This document shows, piece by piece, positions 1 to 8,299 of a DNA stretch of 64,000 nucleotides. The stretch covers positions 248,001-312,000 of the forward strand of contig NZ_CP022187.1 in the NCBI RefSeq assembly GCF_003111645.1, given 5' to 3'. Below the pieces are notes generated by a model, which was not told where the DNA came from, made no database searches, and saw only the letters and a program-made list of their open reading frames with translations. Each line of letters begins with the position of its first letter. Positions within the stretch are counted from its first letter, which is position 1. The translations under genes and the position numbers were made by a program. Source of the stretch: Parazoarcus communis (lineage in GTDB: Bacteria; Pseudomonadota; Gammaproteobacteria; Burkholderiales; Rhodocyclaceae).

Positions 1-543
1 GGCCTGGAGCGACCGGCCTCGGGCTCGGTGGTTTTCGACGGCCGATCGCTCGACGGTCTCGATCGCGATCAGCTCGCCGACCTGCGCCGGGATCACCTGG
101 GCATCGTGTTCCAGTCCTTCCATCTGGTGCCCAGCCTCACGGCGCTCGACAATGCCGCCCTGCCGCTGGAGATCGCCGGGCGGCGCGACGCACGCGAGCG
201 CGCGCGGGCGATGCTCGACAAGGTCGGCCTGGGTGCGCGACTGGACCATTACCCGGGACAGCTCTCCGGTGGTGAGCAGCAGCGGGTGGCCATCGCCCGC
301 GCCCTGGTGCATGAGCCCAAGCTGGTGCTGGCAGACGAGCCGACAGGCAATCTCGATGGCCGCACCGGGGCGGACATTGGCGAGCTGCTCCTCAATCTGA
401 ACGCCGAAACCAGCACCACGCTGGTGCTGGTGACCCACGACATGAGCTTTGCCGCCCGTTGCGACCGCCTGCTGCGACTTTCCGGCGGCCGCCTCAGCGA
501 GGGCAACGCGGCCCCGGAGACCGGCGATGCGCAGCCTGCTTAG
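1..543 (+). CDS. ABC transporter ATP-binding protein (5' partial)
   Basis: This is the ATPase subunit of an ABC exporter of the LolD/MacB/YbbA type, which couples ATP hydrolysis to the membrane subunit encoded next. The frame is open to the first base of the window, so the N-terminus with the Walker A loop lies off the left edge. What remains shows the Q-loop (VFQSFHLVP), the signature LSGGEQQRVAIARAL, Walker B ending LADEPTGNLD and the switch histidine in LVTHD. It overlaps the next gene by 17 bp, which fits a translationally coupled pair. An ATPase of this type beside a large FtsX-like permease is the YbbA-YbbP arrangement. The family is certain; the substrate is not known. Confidence 0.93.
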   Translation, partial: GLERPASGSVVFDGRSLDGLDRDQLADLRRDHLGIVFQSFHLVPSLTALDNAALPLEIAGRRDARERARAMLDKVGLGARLDHYPGQLSGGEQQRVAIARALVHEPKLVLADEPTGNLDGRTGADIGELLLNLNAETSTTLVLVTHDMSFAARCDRLLRLSGGRLSEGNAAPETGDAQPA

Positions 544-3040
544 TCTTGCCTGGCGTGATCTGCGCGGCGGCGGGCGCACGCTGTGGGTGTTCTGCGCCTG
601 CCTGAGCCTGGGCGTGGCCTTGATTGCGGCCAGCGGCGGCCTGTACCGGCAGGTCAGCGCGAGCCTTCTTGCCGACACGCGGGCGCTGTTCGGGGGGGAC
701 CTCGAGGTGCGTGTGCGCGCCCCGCTCGACGACGACATGCTCGAATGGATGCGGGCGCGCGGGGCGGTCTCGCGCCTGATCGAATTCCGCACCATGCTGA
801 TCACCGGGAGTGGCGACGCCCAACTCGTCGAACTGCAGAGCGTCGATGATGCCTACCCCTTGTACGGCACGCTGCGCTTCGCCCCCGAGCGTTCGCTGGA
901 GGAGGCGACCGCTGAGCGCGACGGGCACCACGGCGTGGTGCTCGACCGTGTGCTGGCGGACCGGCTTGGCCTGGCGCCGGGAGACCGGATCGAGCTCGGC
1001 AATGCGAGCCTGGACGTGCGTGCCCTGATCGTGCGTCAGCCCGACCGCAGCCTGCGAGCGGACTGGAGCGGGCCGCCGGTGCTGATCTCGGCCGCAGCCC
1101 TCGACGCCACCGGCCTGCTGCAGCCTGGAAGCAGGCCCGCCTATCGCTACCGTGTGCGCACGGACGAGGAGCCGGACGCGTGGCGGATCGCCTTTCTCGA
1201 CGCATTCCCGGACAGTGAGGCCGAAGTGCGCACCTTCATCGAGCGCAATGCGCGCCTGGGCGAAGTTCTCGGTCAGATTGGTTCGGGCGTGCTGCTGATC
1301 GGCTTCAGCGCGCTGTTCATTGGTGGGCTGGGCGTGTTCAACAGCGTGCAGGCCTACCTGCAGGGCAAGCTCGGCACCCTGGCCACGCTGCGTGCGCTCG
1401 GCCTGCGCGATGGCCGGCTCGCGGCGGTCTATCTGCTGCAGGTCCTGATTCTGGGTGGCGCTTCTGCCGTGGTCGGGGCTCTGCTTGGCGGTGTCCTGGC
1501 GCTTGTCGGCACCGGCGTGGTGGCCGAGCGCCTGCCGCTGGCCGATGACTGGACCATGCTCATCGGTCCGTCGCTGATGGCCGTGCTGTTCGGTGTGGTC
1601 ATCGCGCTGTTGTTCGCCTTGCCCGCGCTTGGGCGCGCGCTCACGGTGAATCCGGCTGCGCTCTTTCGCGGCGTGCTCGGCGTGGTCACCCACACGCCTG
1701 CGCGCGCATGGTGGCTGACGGCGGGCTGTGCGATGGTCGCCGCCGCGCTGCTGCTGGTGGCGATGCCCGACCCCTTGCTCGGCGTCGCCTTCATCGCTGC
1801 GCTCTTGCTGGTCCTGGCGCTGCTCGAGGGCGGGGTGCGTCTGCTGCGCACGCTCGCACGGCGCCTGGCCGGGCATCCGGCGCTGGCTGGCCGCTTTACG
1901 TTGCGCATCGCGCTGTCCGGCCTGTACCGGCCGGACTCTCCGCTCCGCCCCACGCTGCTGTCGCTGGGCTCGGCGCTGACCTTGCTCGTGGCCTCCACGC
2001 TGGTCGTCCATGCCTTGCTCCTGACCATCGAGGAGACCGTGCCCGAGCGGGCCCCGGCGCTGGTGTTCTACGACATCGGCGCGGCACAGAAGGACGAGTT
2101 CCGCGCGCTCGTCGAAGCCTCGCCCAGTCTGAGTCAGCTCGATCTCGCGCCGCTGGTGCTGGGTCGCCTGGCCGGCGTCGGCGACGAGGCGCTGCGCGAC
2201 AGCACGGACGCCCGGCGCCGCCTCGAAGCCAGCGACGAGCAGAAGATGAGTACGCTGCAGAACAACTTCGACCAGGTCGTCGTCACGCGCGGCAACTGGT
2301 GGCCGGACGACTATCGCGGACCCGCCCTGGTCGCCATGGAGGACCGCGAGGCCGACCAGCTCGGGCTGAAGGTCGGCGACACGCTGCAATTCGACATCAT
2401 GGGCGAGCGCGTGAGCGCGAAGCTGGCCGCGATCTATGCGCAGAAGCGCTTCCAGTCGCGCCTGTGGCTGGAGGCGATCTTCTCCGACGGTGTGCTGGAC
2501 CCCTTCATCACGCGTTACGTGGGCATGGCCTACATGGACGCGGGCGAGGCGGTCGCCGCCCAGAACCGGATTGCCGCAGCGCAGCCGAGCGTCGTCACGG
2601 TGCGCACCGCGATGCTGCTCGATGAGGCGCGCGCCATCCTCACCCGGGCTGCCGCGGCCCTGAGCGCGGTCGGCGGCGTCACCTTGCTGGCAAGCCTGCT
2701 GGTGCTGGTCAGTGTGGTTGCGGCGAGCCGGGTACGGCAGATCTACCTGGCGACCCTGCTGCACACCTTGGGCGCGCGCGTCGGCGCGATCCGTGCTGCG
2801 CTGCATCTGGAGTACCTGCTGCTTGCGCTTGTGACCACGGTGTTTGCGACCGCCGTCGGCAGTGCGTTGGCAGGGCTGCTGCTGCACTACCGACTGCAAC
2901 TCGACACCGCGCTCGGCTGGTGGATCGGGGGGCTGGTGGCCGCTGTGGTCAGCACCGTCGCCCTGAGCCTGGGGGCGCATCACCTCATGCGGCAACTTCG
3001 CCTGTCGCCGGCGGTGCTTTTGCGCGGCTTCGGCGCGTAG
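527..3040 (+). CDS. FtsX-like ABC transporter permease (YbbP-type)
   Basis: This is the 837-residue inner-membrane subunit that partners the preceding ATPase. It has an N-terminal membrane segment at about residues 15-35, a large extracytoplasmic domain, a middle block of hydrophobic helices at about 260-460, a second extracytoplasmic domain, and a last group of helices at about 720-830. This duplicated FtsX/MacB plan and length match E. coli YbbP (about 800 residues). I chose the ATG at 527, inside the end of the ATPase gene, because MRSLLSLAWRDLRGG is the expected start; an earlier in-frame codon would only add a shadow of the ATPase gene. The substrate is unknown; lipid or hydrophobic-compound export is inferred from the family. 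Confidence 0.9.
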   Translation: MRSLLSLAWRDLRGGGRTLWVFCACLSLGVALIAASGGLYRQVSASLLADTRALFGGDLEVRVRAPLDDDMLEWMRARGAVSRLIEFRTMLITGSGDAQLVELQSVDDAYPLYGTLRFAPERSLEEATAERDGHHGVVLDRVLADRLGLAPGDRIELGNASLDVRALIVRQPDRSLRADWSGPPVLISAAALDATGLLQPGSRPAYRYRVRTDEEPDAWRIAFLDAFPDSEAEVRTFIERNARLGEVLGQIGSGVLLIGFSALFIGGLGVFNSVQAYLQGKLGTLATLRALGLRDGRLAAVYLLQVLILGGASAVVGALLGGVLALVGTGVVAERLPLADDWTMLIGPSLMAVLFGVVIALLFALPALGRALTVNPAALFRGVLGVVTHTPARAWWLTAGCAMVAAALLLVAMPDPLLGVAFIAALLLVLALLEGGVRLLRTLARRLAGHPALAGRFTLRIALSGLYRPDSPLRPTLLSLGSALTLLVASTLVVHALLLTIEETVPERAPALVFYDIGAAQKDEFRALVEASPSLSQLDLAPLVLGRLAGVGDEALRDSTDARRRLEASDEQKMSTLQNNFDQVVVTRGNWWPDDYRGPALVAMEDREADQLGLKVGDTLQFDIMGERVSAKLAAIYAQKRFQSRLWLEAIFSDGVLDPFITRYVGMAYMDAGEAVAAQNRIAAAQPSVVTVRTAMLLDEARAILTRAAAALSAVGGVTLLASLLVLVSVVAASRVRQIYLATLLHTLGARVGAIRAALHLEYLLLALVTTVFATAVGSALAGLLLHYRLQLDTALGWWIGGLVAAVVSTVALSLGAHHLMRQLRLSPAVLLRGFGA

Positions 3041-3283
3041 GGGGAGGGGCGCTGGCGCGAACAAGGGGGCTGCACGAAGCCGACCCTGAAGGGTTATGCT
3101 TTATGCAACGCGCGCAATCTCAAGGTCCGGTTGTTCAGTGCTGCCTGCAAGATCGAACGTGACGCCAGCATGATGAGGATCCTCCCGTCGTGCACCTGGA
3201 TAAGTGACTGAGGATGATCGGGCAGTGCGGTCTGGCAGCCCGACCCGAAAATTTTCTGCATCCTTTTGCGACTGTGTTCGTCT

Positions 3284-3310
3284 CCATCAGTGAGACGCTT
3301 CAACTGATGG
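3284..3310 (+). promoter_or_regulatory. 8-bp inverted repeat before the DUF318 permease
   Basis: CCATCAGT (3284-3291) and ACTGATGG (3303-3310) are perfect 8-bp arms around an 11-nt spacer. The repeat ends 7 nt before the AAGGAG ribosome-binding site of the permease at 3331. It could be an operator or an mRNA hairpin in the leader; the sequence does not decide. The rest of 3041-3283 shows no gene. Confidence 0.35.
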
Positions 3311-3330
3311 TCCAGTCAAGGAGTTCTGAG

Positions 3331-4650
3331 ATGACCACGCGATTGCGAGAGCTGTACGCCAGCAATACTCGTGAAGGCAACCTGCTTTTCTTCATGCTGG
3401 CGGCTTTTCTGCTGATCTACTTTGTTCCCGCCGGAACGACCCGCTTCGACAATGCCGTCCTTGAGGCGGTTCGACTGACCAACTGGTACGCCAGAGAGCA
3501 CGTCATTCTGTGCTTGCTGCCTGCCTTCCTGATTGCCGGTGCAATGTCGGCATATATCAGTCAGGGGGCGGTCATGCGTTACCTGGGGCCCGAGGCCTCG
3601 AAGCCGGTGGCGTTTGGGGTGGCATCGGTTTCGGGCACGCTGCTTGCGGTCTGTTCGTGCACGGTCCTGCCCCTGTTCGGTGGCATCTACAAGCGTGGCG
3701 CGGGGCTGGGTGCGGCGATCGCGTTTCTTTATTCAGGACCCGCCATCAATATCATGGCTGTCGTCGTCACCGCCAAGGTGCTGGGAGCAGAGATGGGGAT
3801 TGCCCGTGCGGTCGGGGCCATTCTGTTTGCACTGGTGATTGGCACGATCATGCACCTGATCTATCGCAAGGAAGAGGCGCAGCGAACGGTCAAGAACAGT
3901 CGCGGATTTGGTGGCGATGAAGCAGACAAGCCCATGAGTGTGATTGCGGTCTTTTTCGCACTGATGGTCGGCGTGCTGGTCTTTGCCAACTGGGCCGCAG
4001 CCGACAGCGAAACCTGGATGCAGATTTACGCATGGAAGTGGCAGATTACGGCACTGCTCTCCGCGGCCCTGGCCGGCCTGCTGATCTGGCGCTGGCACTG
4101 GCCTGTCAATCAGTTGCTGATGCTCACTGCCGCAGTGGTGATTGCGGCTGTGATCGTGCCGAGTGCTCCAGAGCTGCCCTTTGCCATCGGTATTGCGGGT
4201 CTGATGATCATTTCGGCACTGCGCGAGCAGGATCGCGAGTGGTCGGTGCAGAGCTGGGACTTTGCCAAGCAGATTCTGCCGCTGCTGCTGGGCGGGGTAT
4301 TCGTTGCCGGTTTCGCGCTCGGCCGCCCCGGTCACGAGGGCATCATCCCTTCGGAATGGGTCGCGGCGGCCGTGGGTGACAACACACTGAGCTCCACGGT
4401 CATTGCCTCGGTCCTGGGCGCGCTGATGTACTTCTCGACCCTGACCGAAGTCCCTATCGTTGACGCACTGATGGGGGCTGGCATGGGCAAGGGGCCGGCG
4501 CTGGCGCTCCTGCTGGCAGGGCCCGCGCTGTCCTTGCCGAACATGCTGGTGATCCGCACCATCCTTGGTACGGAGAAAACAGCGGTCTATTGTGCGTTGG
4601 TCGTGGTGATGGCCACCATCACCGGCTTCGTTTATGGCAACTGGTCCTGA
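3331..4650 (+). CDS. DUF318/ArsP-family permease
   Basis: This 439-residue polytopic membrane protein belongs to the DUF318 (UPF0718) permease family, which includes the organoarsenical exporter ArsP and metal-linked homologues. The family's Cys motif CSCTVLPLF is at residues 108-116, and YSGPAINIM follows in the next hydrophobic segment. A second half with the matching LAGPALSLPNML motif gives the usual two-fold repeat. The ATG at 3331 has AAGGAG at 3318-3323; an upstream in-frame start has no such site. It lies 39 bp before a small thioredoxin-like gene, a common pairing for this family, which suggests the protein handles a thiol-binding metal or metalloid. The substrate is an inference. 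Confidence 0.85.
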   Translation: MTTRLRELYASNTREGNLLFFMLAAFLLIYFVPAGTTRFDNAVLEAVRLTNWYAREHVILCLLPAFLIAGAMSAYISQGAVMRYLGPEASKPVAFGVASVSGTLLAVCSCTVLPLFGGIYKRGAGLGAAIAFLYSGPAINIMAVVVTAKVLGAEMGIARAVGAILFALVIGTIMHLIYRKEEAQRTVKNSRGFGGDEADKPMSVIAVFFALMVGVLVFANWAAADSETWMQIYAWKWQITALLSAALAGLLIWRWHWPVNQLLMLTAAVVIAAVIVPSAPELPFAIGIAGLMIISALREQDREWSVQSWDFAKQILPLLLGGVFVAGFALGRPGHEGIIPSEWVAAAVGDNTLSSTVIASVLGALMYFSTLTEVPIVDALMGAGMGKGPALALLLAGPALSLPNMLVIRTILGTEKTAVYCALVVVMATITGFVYGNWS

Positions 4651-4689
4651 TTCCTTCAACCAGATGTATGGCAACAGTGAGGAAAGAAA

Positions 4690-4920
4690 ATGAAATTCAC
4701 GATCTACGGCAGCGGCTGTGCCAAATGCAAACAGCTGGCGGCAAATGCAGAAGAAGCAGCAAATGCGAAAGGGCTTGAATACGAGGTCGAGAAAGTGACC
4801 GATACCAATGCCATCATCGATGCGGGCATCATGCGCACCCCGGCACTGGCGATCGATGGAGAGATCGTAATTGAGGGCAAGGTCGCCACTGCAGCCGAGG
4901 TCCAGCAACTGCTGGCTTGA
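4690..4920 (+). CDS. small thioredoxin-like redox-active disulfide protein
   Basis: This is a 76-residue protein of the glutaredoxin-like 'redox-active disulfide protein 2' family (TM0996/MTH895 type). The fold is visible as MKFTIYGSGCAKC at the N-terminus, with active-site Cys10 and Cys13, and a TPALAIDGE segment that matches the cis-proline loop of thioredoxins. The size is normal for the family. GAGGAAAG just upstream of the ATG serves as ribosome-binding site. Its place after the DUF318 permease suggests it delivers reducing power or a thiol-bound ligand to that permease. This role is inferred from repeated gene neighbourhood in the family, not shown by the sequence. Confidence 0.85.
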   Translation: MKFTIYGSGCAKCKQLAANAEEAANAKGLEYEVEKVTDTNAIIDAGIMRTPALAIDGEIVIEGKVATAAEVQQLLA

Positions 4921-4926
4921 GCTTCA

Positions 4927-4961
4927 AGGGGCGGGCACAAGTCTGACTTGAGTCTGCCCCT
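4927..4961 (+). terminator. possible imperfect hairpin terminator
   Basis: AGGGGC/GCCCCT (4927-4932 and 4956-4961) enclose an internal loop and an inner CAAGT/ACTTG stem. It lies 6 bp after the thioredoxin-like gene. No T-tract follows, so termination is uncertain. Confidence 0.35.
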
Positions 4962-5042
4962 GTCGTTGCGCGCTGCCTGGTGCAACGATGGGGGTACGCC
5001 GCTTCTTCGCCATTGCACCCGGATGGAGTGGCGGAACAGGGG

Positions 5043-5068
5043 AGAACCGGCCGCACCAAAGCGGCCGG
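5043..5068 (-). terminator. hairpin after the lyase gene
   Basis: CCGGCCGC and GCGGCCGG (5047-5054 and 5061-5068) form a perfect 8-bp stem with a 6-nt loop, 6 bp beyond the stop codon of the minus-strand lyase gene. On the minus strand it is followed by TTCTCC, a weak U-rich tail. It may also stop transcription arriving from the plus strand. Confidence 0.5.
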
Positions 5069-5074
5069 AATCAA

Positions 5075-5935
5075 TCAGCTGTACCGTTTGTCGAGGGCAT
5101 CCCATTCGGGTTTTCCGACCAGGCGCTGACGTTCGGAAAATGGCGTGACAAGGCCGCTGGATTCGAGGAGCTGTTTCTCGTCGCGCAGCACGGTCAGTGC
5201 CTTCTGCATGCCGATCACGGCACCCTGAAGCGCGGCATTGGCATAGAGCACAATGCCGAAACCCAGTTCGCCGAGTTCGGTTGCGCTGAAGATCGGCGTC
5301 TTGCCGCCGATCACCATGTTCATCAGCTGCGGTGTGGCCAAGCGTTGCGGCAAGGCGCGAATCTCCTCGGCTGTCGTCACGGCTTCGACGAAGAGGATGT
5401 CGGCACCGGCATCGGCGAATTTCTGCGCGCGCTCGACGGCGGCCTCGAAACCATGCACAGCGGCGGCGTCGGTGCGCGCCATGATCAGCAGATTCTCGTC
5501 GCGGCGGGCGTCGACCGCAGCCTTGATCTTGCTCACCGCTTCCTCGGTCGAGATCACGTCCTTGCCGTTGAAGTGACCGCAGCGCTTGGGCGCCACCTGG
5601 TCTTCGAGCTGAATGCAGTCGGCCCCGGCACGCTCCAGCGTGCGCACCGTGTGGTAGACGTTGAGTGCATTGCCGAAGCCGGTGTCGGCATCGACGATGA
5701 GCGGCACGTCGACGGCATCACGGATGCGCGCCGTGTGGTCGGCGATCTCGGCGAGGCCCATGAAACCCTGATCGGGCATGCCGTACCACATGTTGGTGAC
5801 GCCAGCGCCGGTGATGTAGATGGCCTCGTAGCCGAGATCAGCGATGACGCGGGCCGACAGCGCATTGAACGCGCCCGGCACGATGACGCCGCGCTTGGCG
5901 GCAACCAGTTCCTTGAGTTTCTTGCGGGTCGACAC
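5075..5935 (-). CDS. isocitrate lyase / PEP mutase superfamily protein
   Basis: This 286-residue enzyme belongs to the PEP mutase/isocitrate lyase superfamily (methylisocitrate lyase, dimethylmalate lyase, carboxy-PEP mutase, oxaloacetate decarboxylase). The metal-binding VDADTGFG is at residues 81-88 and the lyase loop KRCGH at 117-121, with Cys119 as the expected catalytic acid. That cysteine favours a C-C lyase such as dimethylmalate or methylisocitrate lyase over the decarboxylase branch, which lacks it. I chose the GTG at 5935 because AAGGAA sits 6-7 nt upstream and VSTRKKLKEL is a typical start; the frame is open 25 codons further up. There is no prp operon beside it, so the substrate stays open. 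Confidence 0.85.
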   Translation of the reverse strand: MSTRKKLKELVAAKRGVIVPGAFNALSARVIADLGYEAIYITGAGVTNMWYGMPDQGFMGLAEIADHTARIRDAVDVPLIVDADTGFGNALNVYHTVRTLERAGADCIQLEDQVAPKRCGHFNGKDVISTEEAVSKIKAAVDARRDENLLIMARTDAAAVHGFEAAVERAQKFADAGADILFVEAVTTAEEIRALPQRLATPQLMNMVIGGKTPIFSATELGELGFGIVLYANAALQGAVIGMQKALTVLRDEKQLLESSGLVTPFSERQRLVGKPEWDALDKRYS

Positions 5936-6417
5936 GGTGAATTCCTTGGTCTGAACAAACGGCTGGGGGCGCTCACCCCGTATTCCATCAGGAAGCGGGC
6001 TGGTTCGCACCGGCTTTCAAATGAACCACGGAGCTTAGACGAACTTCGTGGAGTCCGGCCAAACCGGCGGTAATCAAACTGAGAGAGCGGCCTCAGCGCT
6101 TGAGGCGTCCCCTTGGATGCCCATCCAATACTTTGGCCGACGGGGCAGGGGGATCACGGGGGAAGCCCCGTGGTGACATACGTCAGACATTCTCATGTTG
6201 AGCACTTGGGGCAGTAGCGTCCGCTTCCTGCCCCTTTTGATGACTAAAGATGTCGCAGCTGCCGATTGTCCAAGCCCAGAAACGCGAACCCCCACTCAAT
6301 CTGGAACAGCCGGGGCGACGGGAATGGCGGGAGCTGACGGCGAACTCACAAGCCCGGGGGGTATGACGGCAGCGTCTGACGCAGCAGAAGCGAAATCCGA
6401 TCAGGTAGTGACGACCG
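5936..6417. other. 482-bp stretch with no recognised gene
   Basis: The region between the lyase start and the end of the zntB-like gene has only short frames of biased, low-complexity composition and no domain I can recognise. It must hold the lyase promoter. A patch near 6205-6270 could be the worn remains of a mobile element, but I cannot name one. Confidence 0.5.
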
Positions 6418-7410
6418 CTAGAACCATTTCAGGCGGCGCATCACCAGGATCTGCAGGAACACCAGCACCAGCAGGAAGGCGCTGAGCGCGGCAAACGCCC
6501 AAGGCGTGTCCTGAGCGCCAGGCAGGCCATCCACGTTGACGCCGAGCAGGCCGGTGATGAAACCCAGCGGCAGCATGATGGTGGCGACGATGGCGAGCAT
6601 GTACATGTTCCTGTTCATCGACTCGGCCACGCGGTTGGCCACCTCGTCCTGGATCACGGCGGCGCGTTCGCGAATGACGTCGAGGTCTTCGACGTAGCGC
6701 ATGGTGCGGTCCGAGATTTCGCGCAGCTGAGCCTTGTGCCGCTCGTGCAGCCATTCAACAGGTTCCCCCAGGATGCGCGACAGGGCCTCGCGCTGTGGCG
6801 CCAGGTAGCGCCGCAGGCTGATGGCCTGGCGCCGCAGCGAAGCCAGCCGGGTCCGCACTTCCTCGCGCTCTCCGGTGACCACCTGTTCCTCCAGGTCGTC
6901 CGCTGCCTCATCGAGTTGCTCGATCACGGGCGACAAGCGGTTGACCAGCAGTCCCGCAACCTCCACCAGAAAATCCCCCGTGTCGCGTGGCCCTTTGCCC
7001 CGGGCGATCTGTTCGCGGATGTCGTCGATGGCCATCAGCCGGCGTCGGCGGGAAGTCACGATGCGCCCGGGTTCGAGCCAGATGCGCAGCGACACCATGT
7101 CGTCGGGATCGGCGCCGGGGTTGAGGTTGACGCCCCGCAGGTTCACCAGCAGGTTGCCGTCCATGGTCAGCGCGCGCGGCCGCGTCTCCTCGGCCAGCAG
7201 GTTGTCGGCCACCAGCGCATCCAGCCCGCTGCCCCCCTGCAGCCACGACCGGGTCGCCTCGGCCTTCCGGTTGAAGTGCATCCACAGCAGACCGTCACCA
7301 GGTCGCCAGGCACGCACGCCGTCCCAGCCGGTAGCCTGCCAGCGGCCGTCTGGCTGCTGCAGGTAGGCGCACACCAGACCGTCTTCGTCGTTGCTTTCGT
7401 TGCTTCCCAC
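6418..7410 (-). CDS. zntB: CorA/ZntB-family divalent cation transporter
   Basis: This 330-residue protein matches the ZntB branch of the CorA superfamily: a long soluble N-terminal domain, a coiled-coil stalk (about residues 140-260) and two C-terminal membrane helices, the first ending in GVN (290-292), the equivalent of the CorA GMN motif. ZntB proteins move Zn2+ across the inner membrane; transport direction is debated. The length equals the family norm (about 327). I prefer the GTG at 7410, preceded by GGAG with 6-nt spacing. The frame is open a further 43 codons, but that part runs through a tandem repeat and has no family similarity I can see. Confidence 0.85.
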   Translation of the reverse strand: MGSNESNDEDGLVCAYLQQPDGRWQATGWDGVRAWRPGDGLLWMHFNRKAEATRSWLQGGSGLDALVADNLLAEETRPRALTMDGNLLVNLRGVNLNPGADPDDMVSLRIWLEPGRIVTSRRRRLMAIDDIREQIARGKGPRDTGDFLVEVAGLLVNRLSPVIEQLDEAADDLEEQVVTGEREEVRTRLASLRRQAISLRRYLAPQREALSRILGEPVEWLHERHKAQLREISDRTMRYVEDLDVIRERAAVIQDEVANRVAESMNRNMYMLAIVATIMLPLGFITGLLGVNVDGLPGAQDTPWAFAALSAFLLVLVFLQILVMRRLKWF

Positions 7411-7435
7411 GGCATTCTCCAGATCACTGGATTCA

Positions 7436-7465
7436 AAGTTCAAAGGGGTCAAGTTCAAAGGGGTC
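7436..7465. repeat. two tandem 15-bp repeats (REP-like)
   Basis: The unit AAGTTCAAAGGGGTC occurs twice in perfect tandem (7436-7450 and 7451-7465), followed by AGAGTCG. The minus strand therefore reads CGACTCTGACCCCTTTGAAC. From memory this resembles repeats seen next to REP-associated (Y1/RAYT) transposases in proteobacteria, but no transposase is present here. It lies in the leader of the zntB-like gene. Confidence 0.75.
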
Positions 7466-7951
7466 AGAGTCGTTTGATCGACAGCTTCCGCAAAGGGCTG
7501 GCCATAATGCACAGGCACATGTGCAGCCGCAACCAACAAAGACCTGACCGTGGGGCGCCTGTGCTCACCTCACTGGCGCTGTGATACCAGTCCTTCATCG
7601 AAGAATCAGCCCGTAACGCCCCAAAAAACGTGTCCGTCGCGGGGTGCAAAAAGGAATCTCGATCCTGTGGAACTGAGCGTGCGTGGTATCAAGCTAGAAA
7701 CCCACCCCGTGCCTATCTCCCGCTCTGCCTTCATCCTCGCCGTCACGGTCGTCAGCGTGGCCGGTGAGTGCGTGATGGAAGTCCCGCGCGATCAGGGAGT
7801 TTCGGCACACTGCTCGAAGTGAATCGGAGAGGTTCTTACGTGCGGCCACAGCGCTTGGTGGCGGGCCTCGCGGACGGCTGGGCGTCAAGCGTCAGTTGCC
7901 GCTCGTCCCTAAGTATCTTGATATGCCCGGTGGGAGATCGGGGCACAAATG
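7466..7951. other. gene-free stretch before the tRNA-Ser terminator
   Basis: I see no convincing gene in these 486 bp. The short frames present have no ribosome-binding site and no recognisable domain. A perfect 10-bp palindrome GCACATGTGC lies at 7515-7524 and could be a protein-binding site upstream of the zntB-like gene. Confidence 0.45.
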
Positions 7952-7973
7952 AAAAACGCCCTGAAGTGGGCGT
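7952..7973 (-). terminator. intrinsic terminator of tRNA-Ser
   Basis: On the minus strand ACGCCC, a six-base loop and GGGCGT are followed by four more T residues, 14 bp after the CCA end of the tRNA. This is a canonical Rho-independent terminator. Confidence 0.85.
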
Positions 7974-7987
7974 GTTTACTGGCGTTC

Positions 7988-8078
7988 TGGCGGAGAGGGC
8001 GGGATTCGAACCCGCGTTGGGATATTATCCCAAACACGCTTTCCAGGCGTGCGACTTAAACCACTCATCCACCTCTCC
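7988..8078 (-). tRNA. tRNA-Ser (anticodon GGA)
   Basis: This is a 91-nt class II tRNA on the minus strand. The acceptor stem GGAGAGG (8078-8072) pairs with CCTCTCC (7998-7992), the CCA is encoded (7990-7988), and the anticodon loop CTGGAAA gives GGA, reading UCC and UCU codons. The long variable arm (GGGATAATATCCC) and the TTCGAAT T-loop are as expected for serine tRNA. Confidence 0.97.
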
Positions 8079-8091
8079 GTGGAAGCCGCGC

Positions 8092-8120
8092 ATTCTAGCG
8101 GGTTCGGTTGCCCAGGGGAA
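8092..8120 (-). promoter_or_regulatory. probable sigma-70 promoter of tRNA-Ser
   Basis: On the minus strand TAGAAT (8097-8092) is a good -10 box 13 nt before the tRNA 5' end. TTCCCC (8120-8115) lies 17 nt upstream as a weak -35 box. A tRNA gene needs a promoter here, but the -35 match is poor. Confidence 0.5.
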
Positions 8121-8299
8121 GGGTTCCCGGGATCTTTTTCTGTAGTGGGCATTCGGGGCGCCGCGCGCCCGTTCATCCTCTTTGTTGAGAATGAGAACTG
8201 CACTCAGTGAAATGGCGGCTAGAATGCAGGGTAACTCAATCCCCATTTCTCGGTATTTTGCTCTGCTTTGCCCGGGCATGCCTGTAAAACAAGGTCTTC

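Noticed and set aside
494-3064. Very long open frame on the minus strand opposite the ABC permease
   Set aside because: It mirrors the permease gene exactly, is rich in Gln, Arg and His as expected for an antisense shadow in GC-rich DNA, and has no domain.
6195-6485. 96-codon plus-strand frame running into the end of the zntB-like gene
   Set aside because: Composition is low complexity (Gly, Ala, Thr, Ser), without start signal, and it overlaps a real gene.
7550-7822. 90-codon plus-strand frame before the tRNA-Ser terminator
   Set aside because: No ribosome-binding site, no domain and low-complexity composition.
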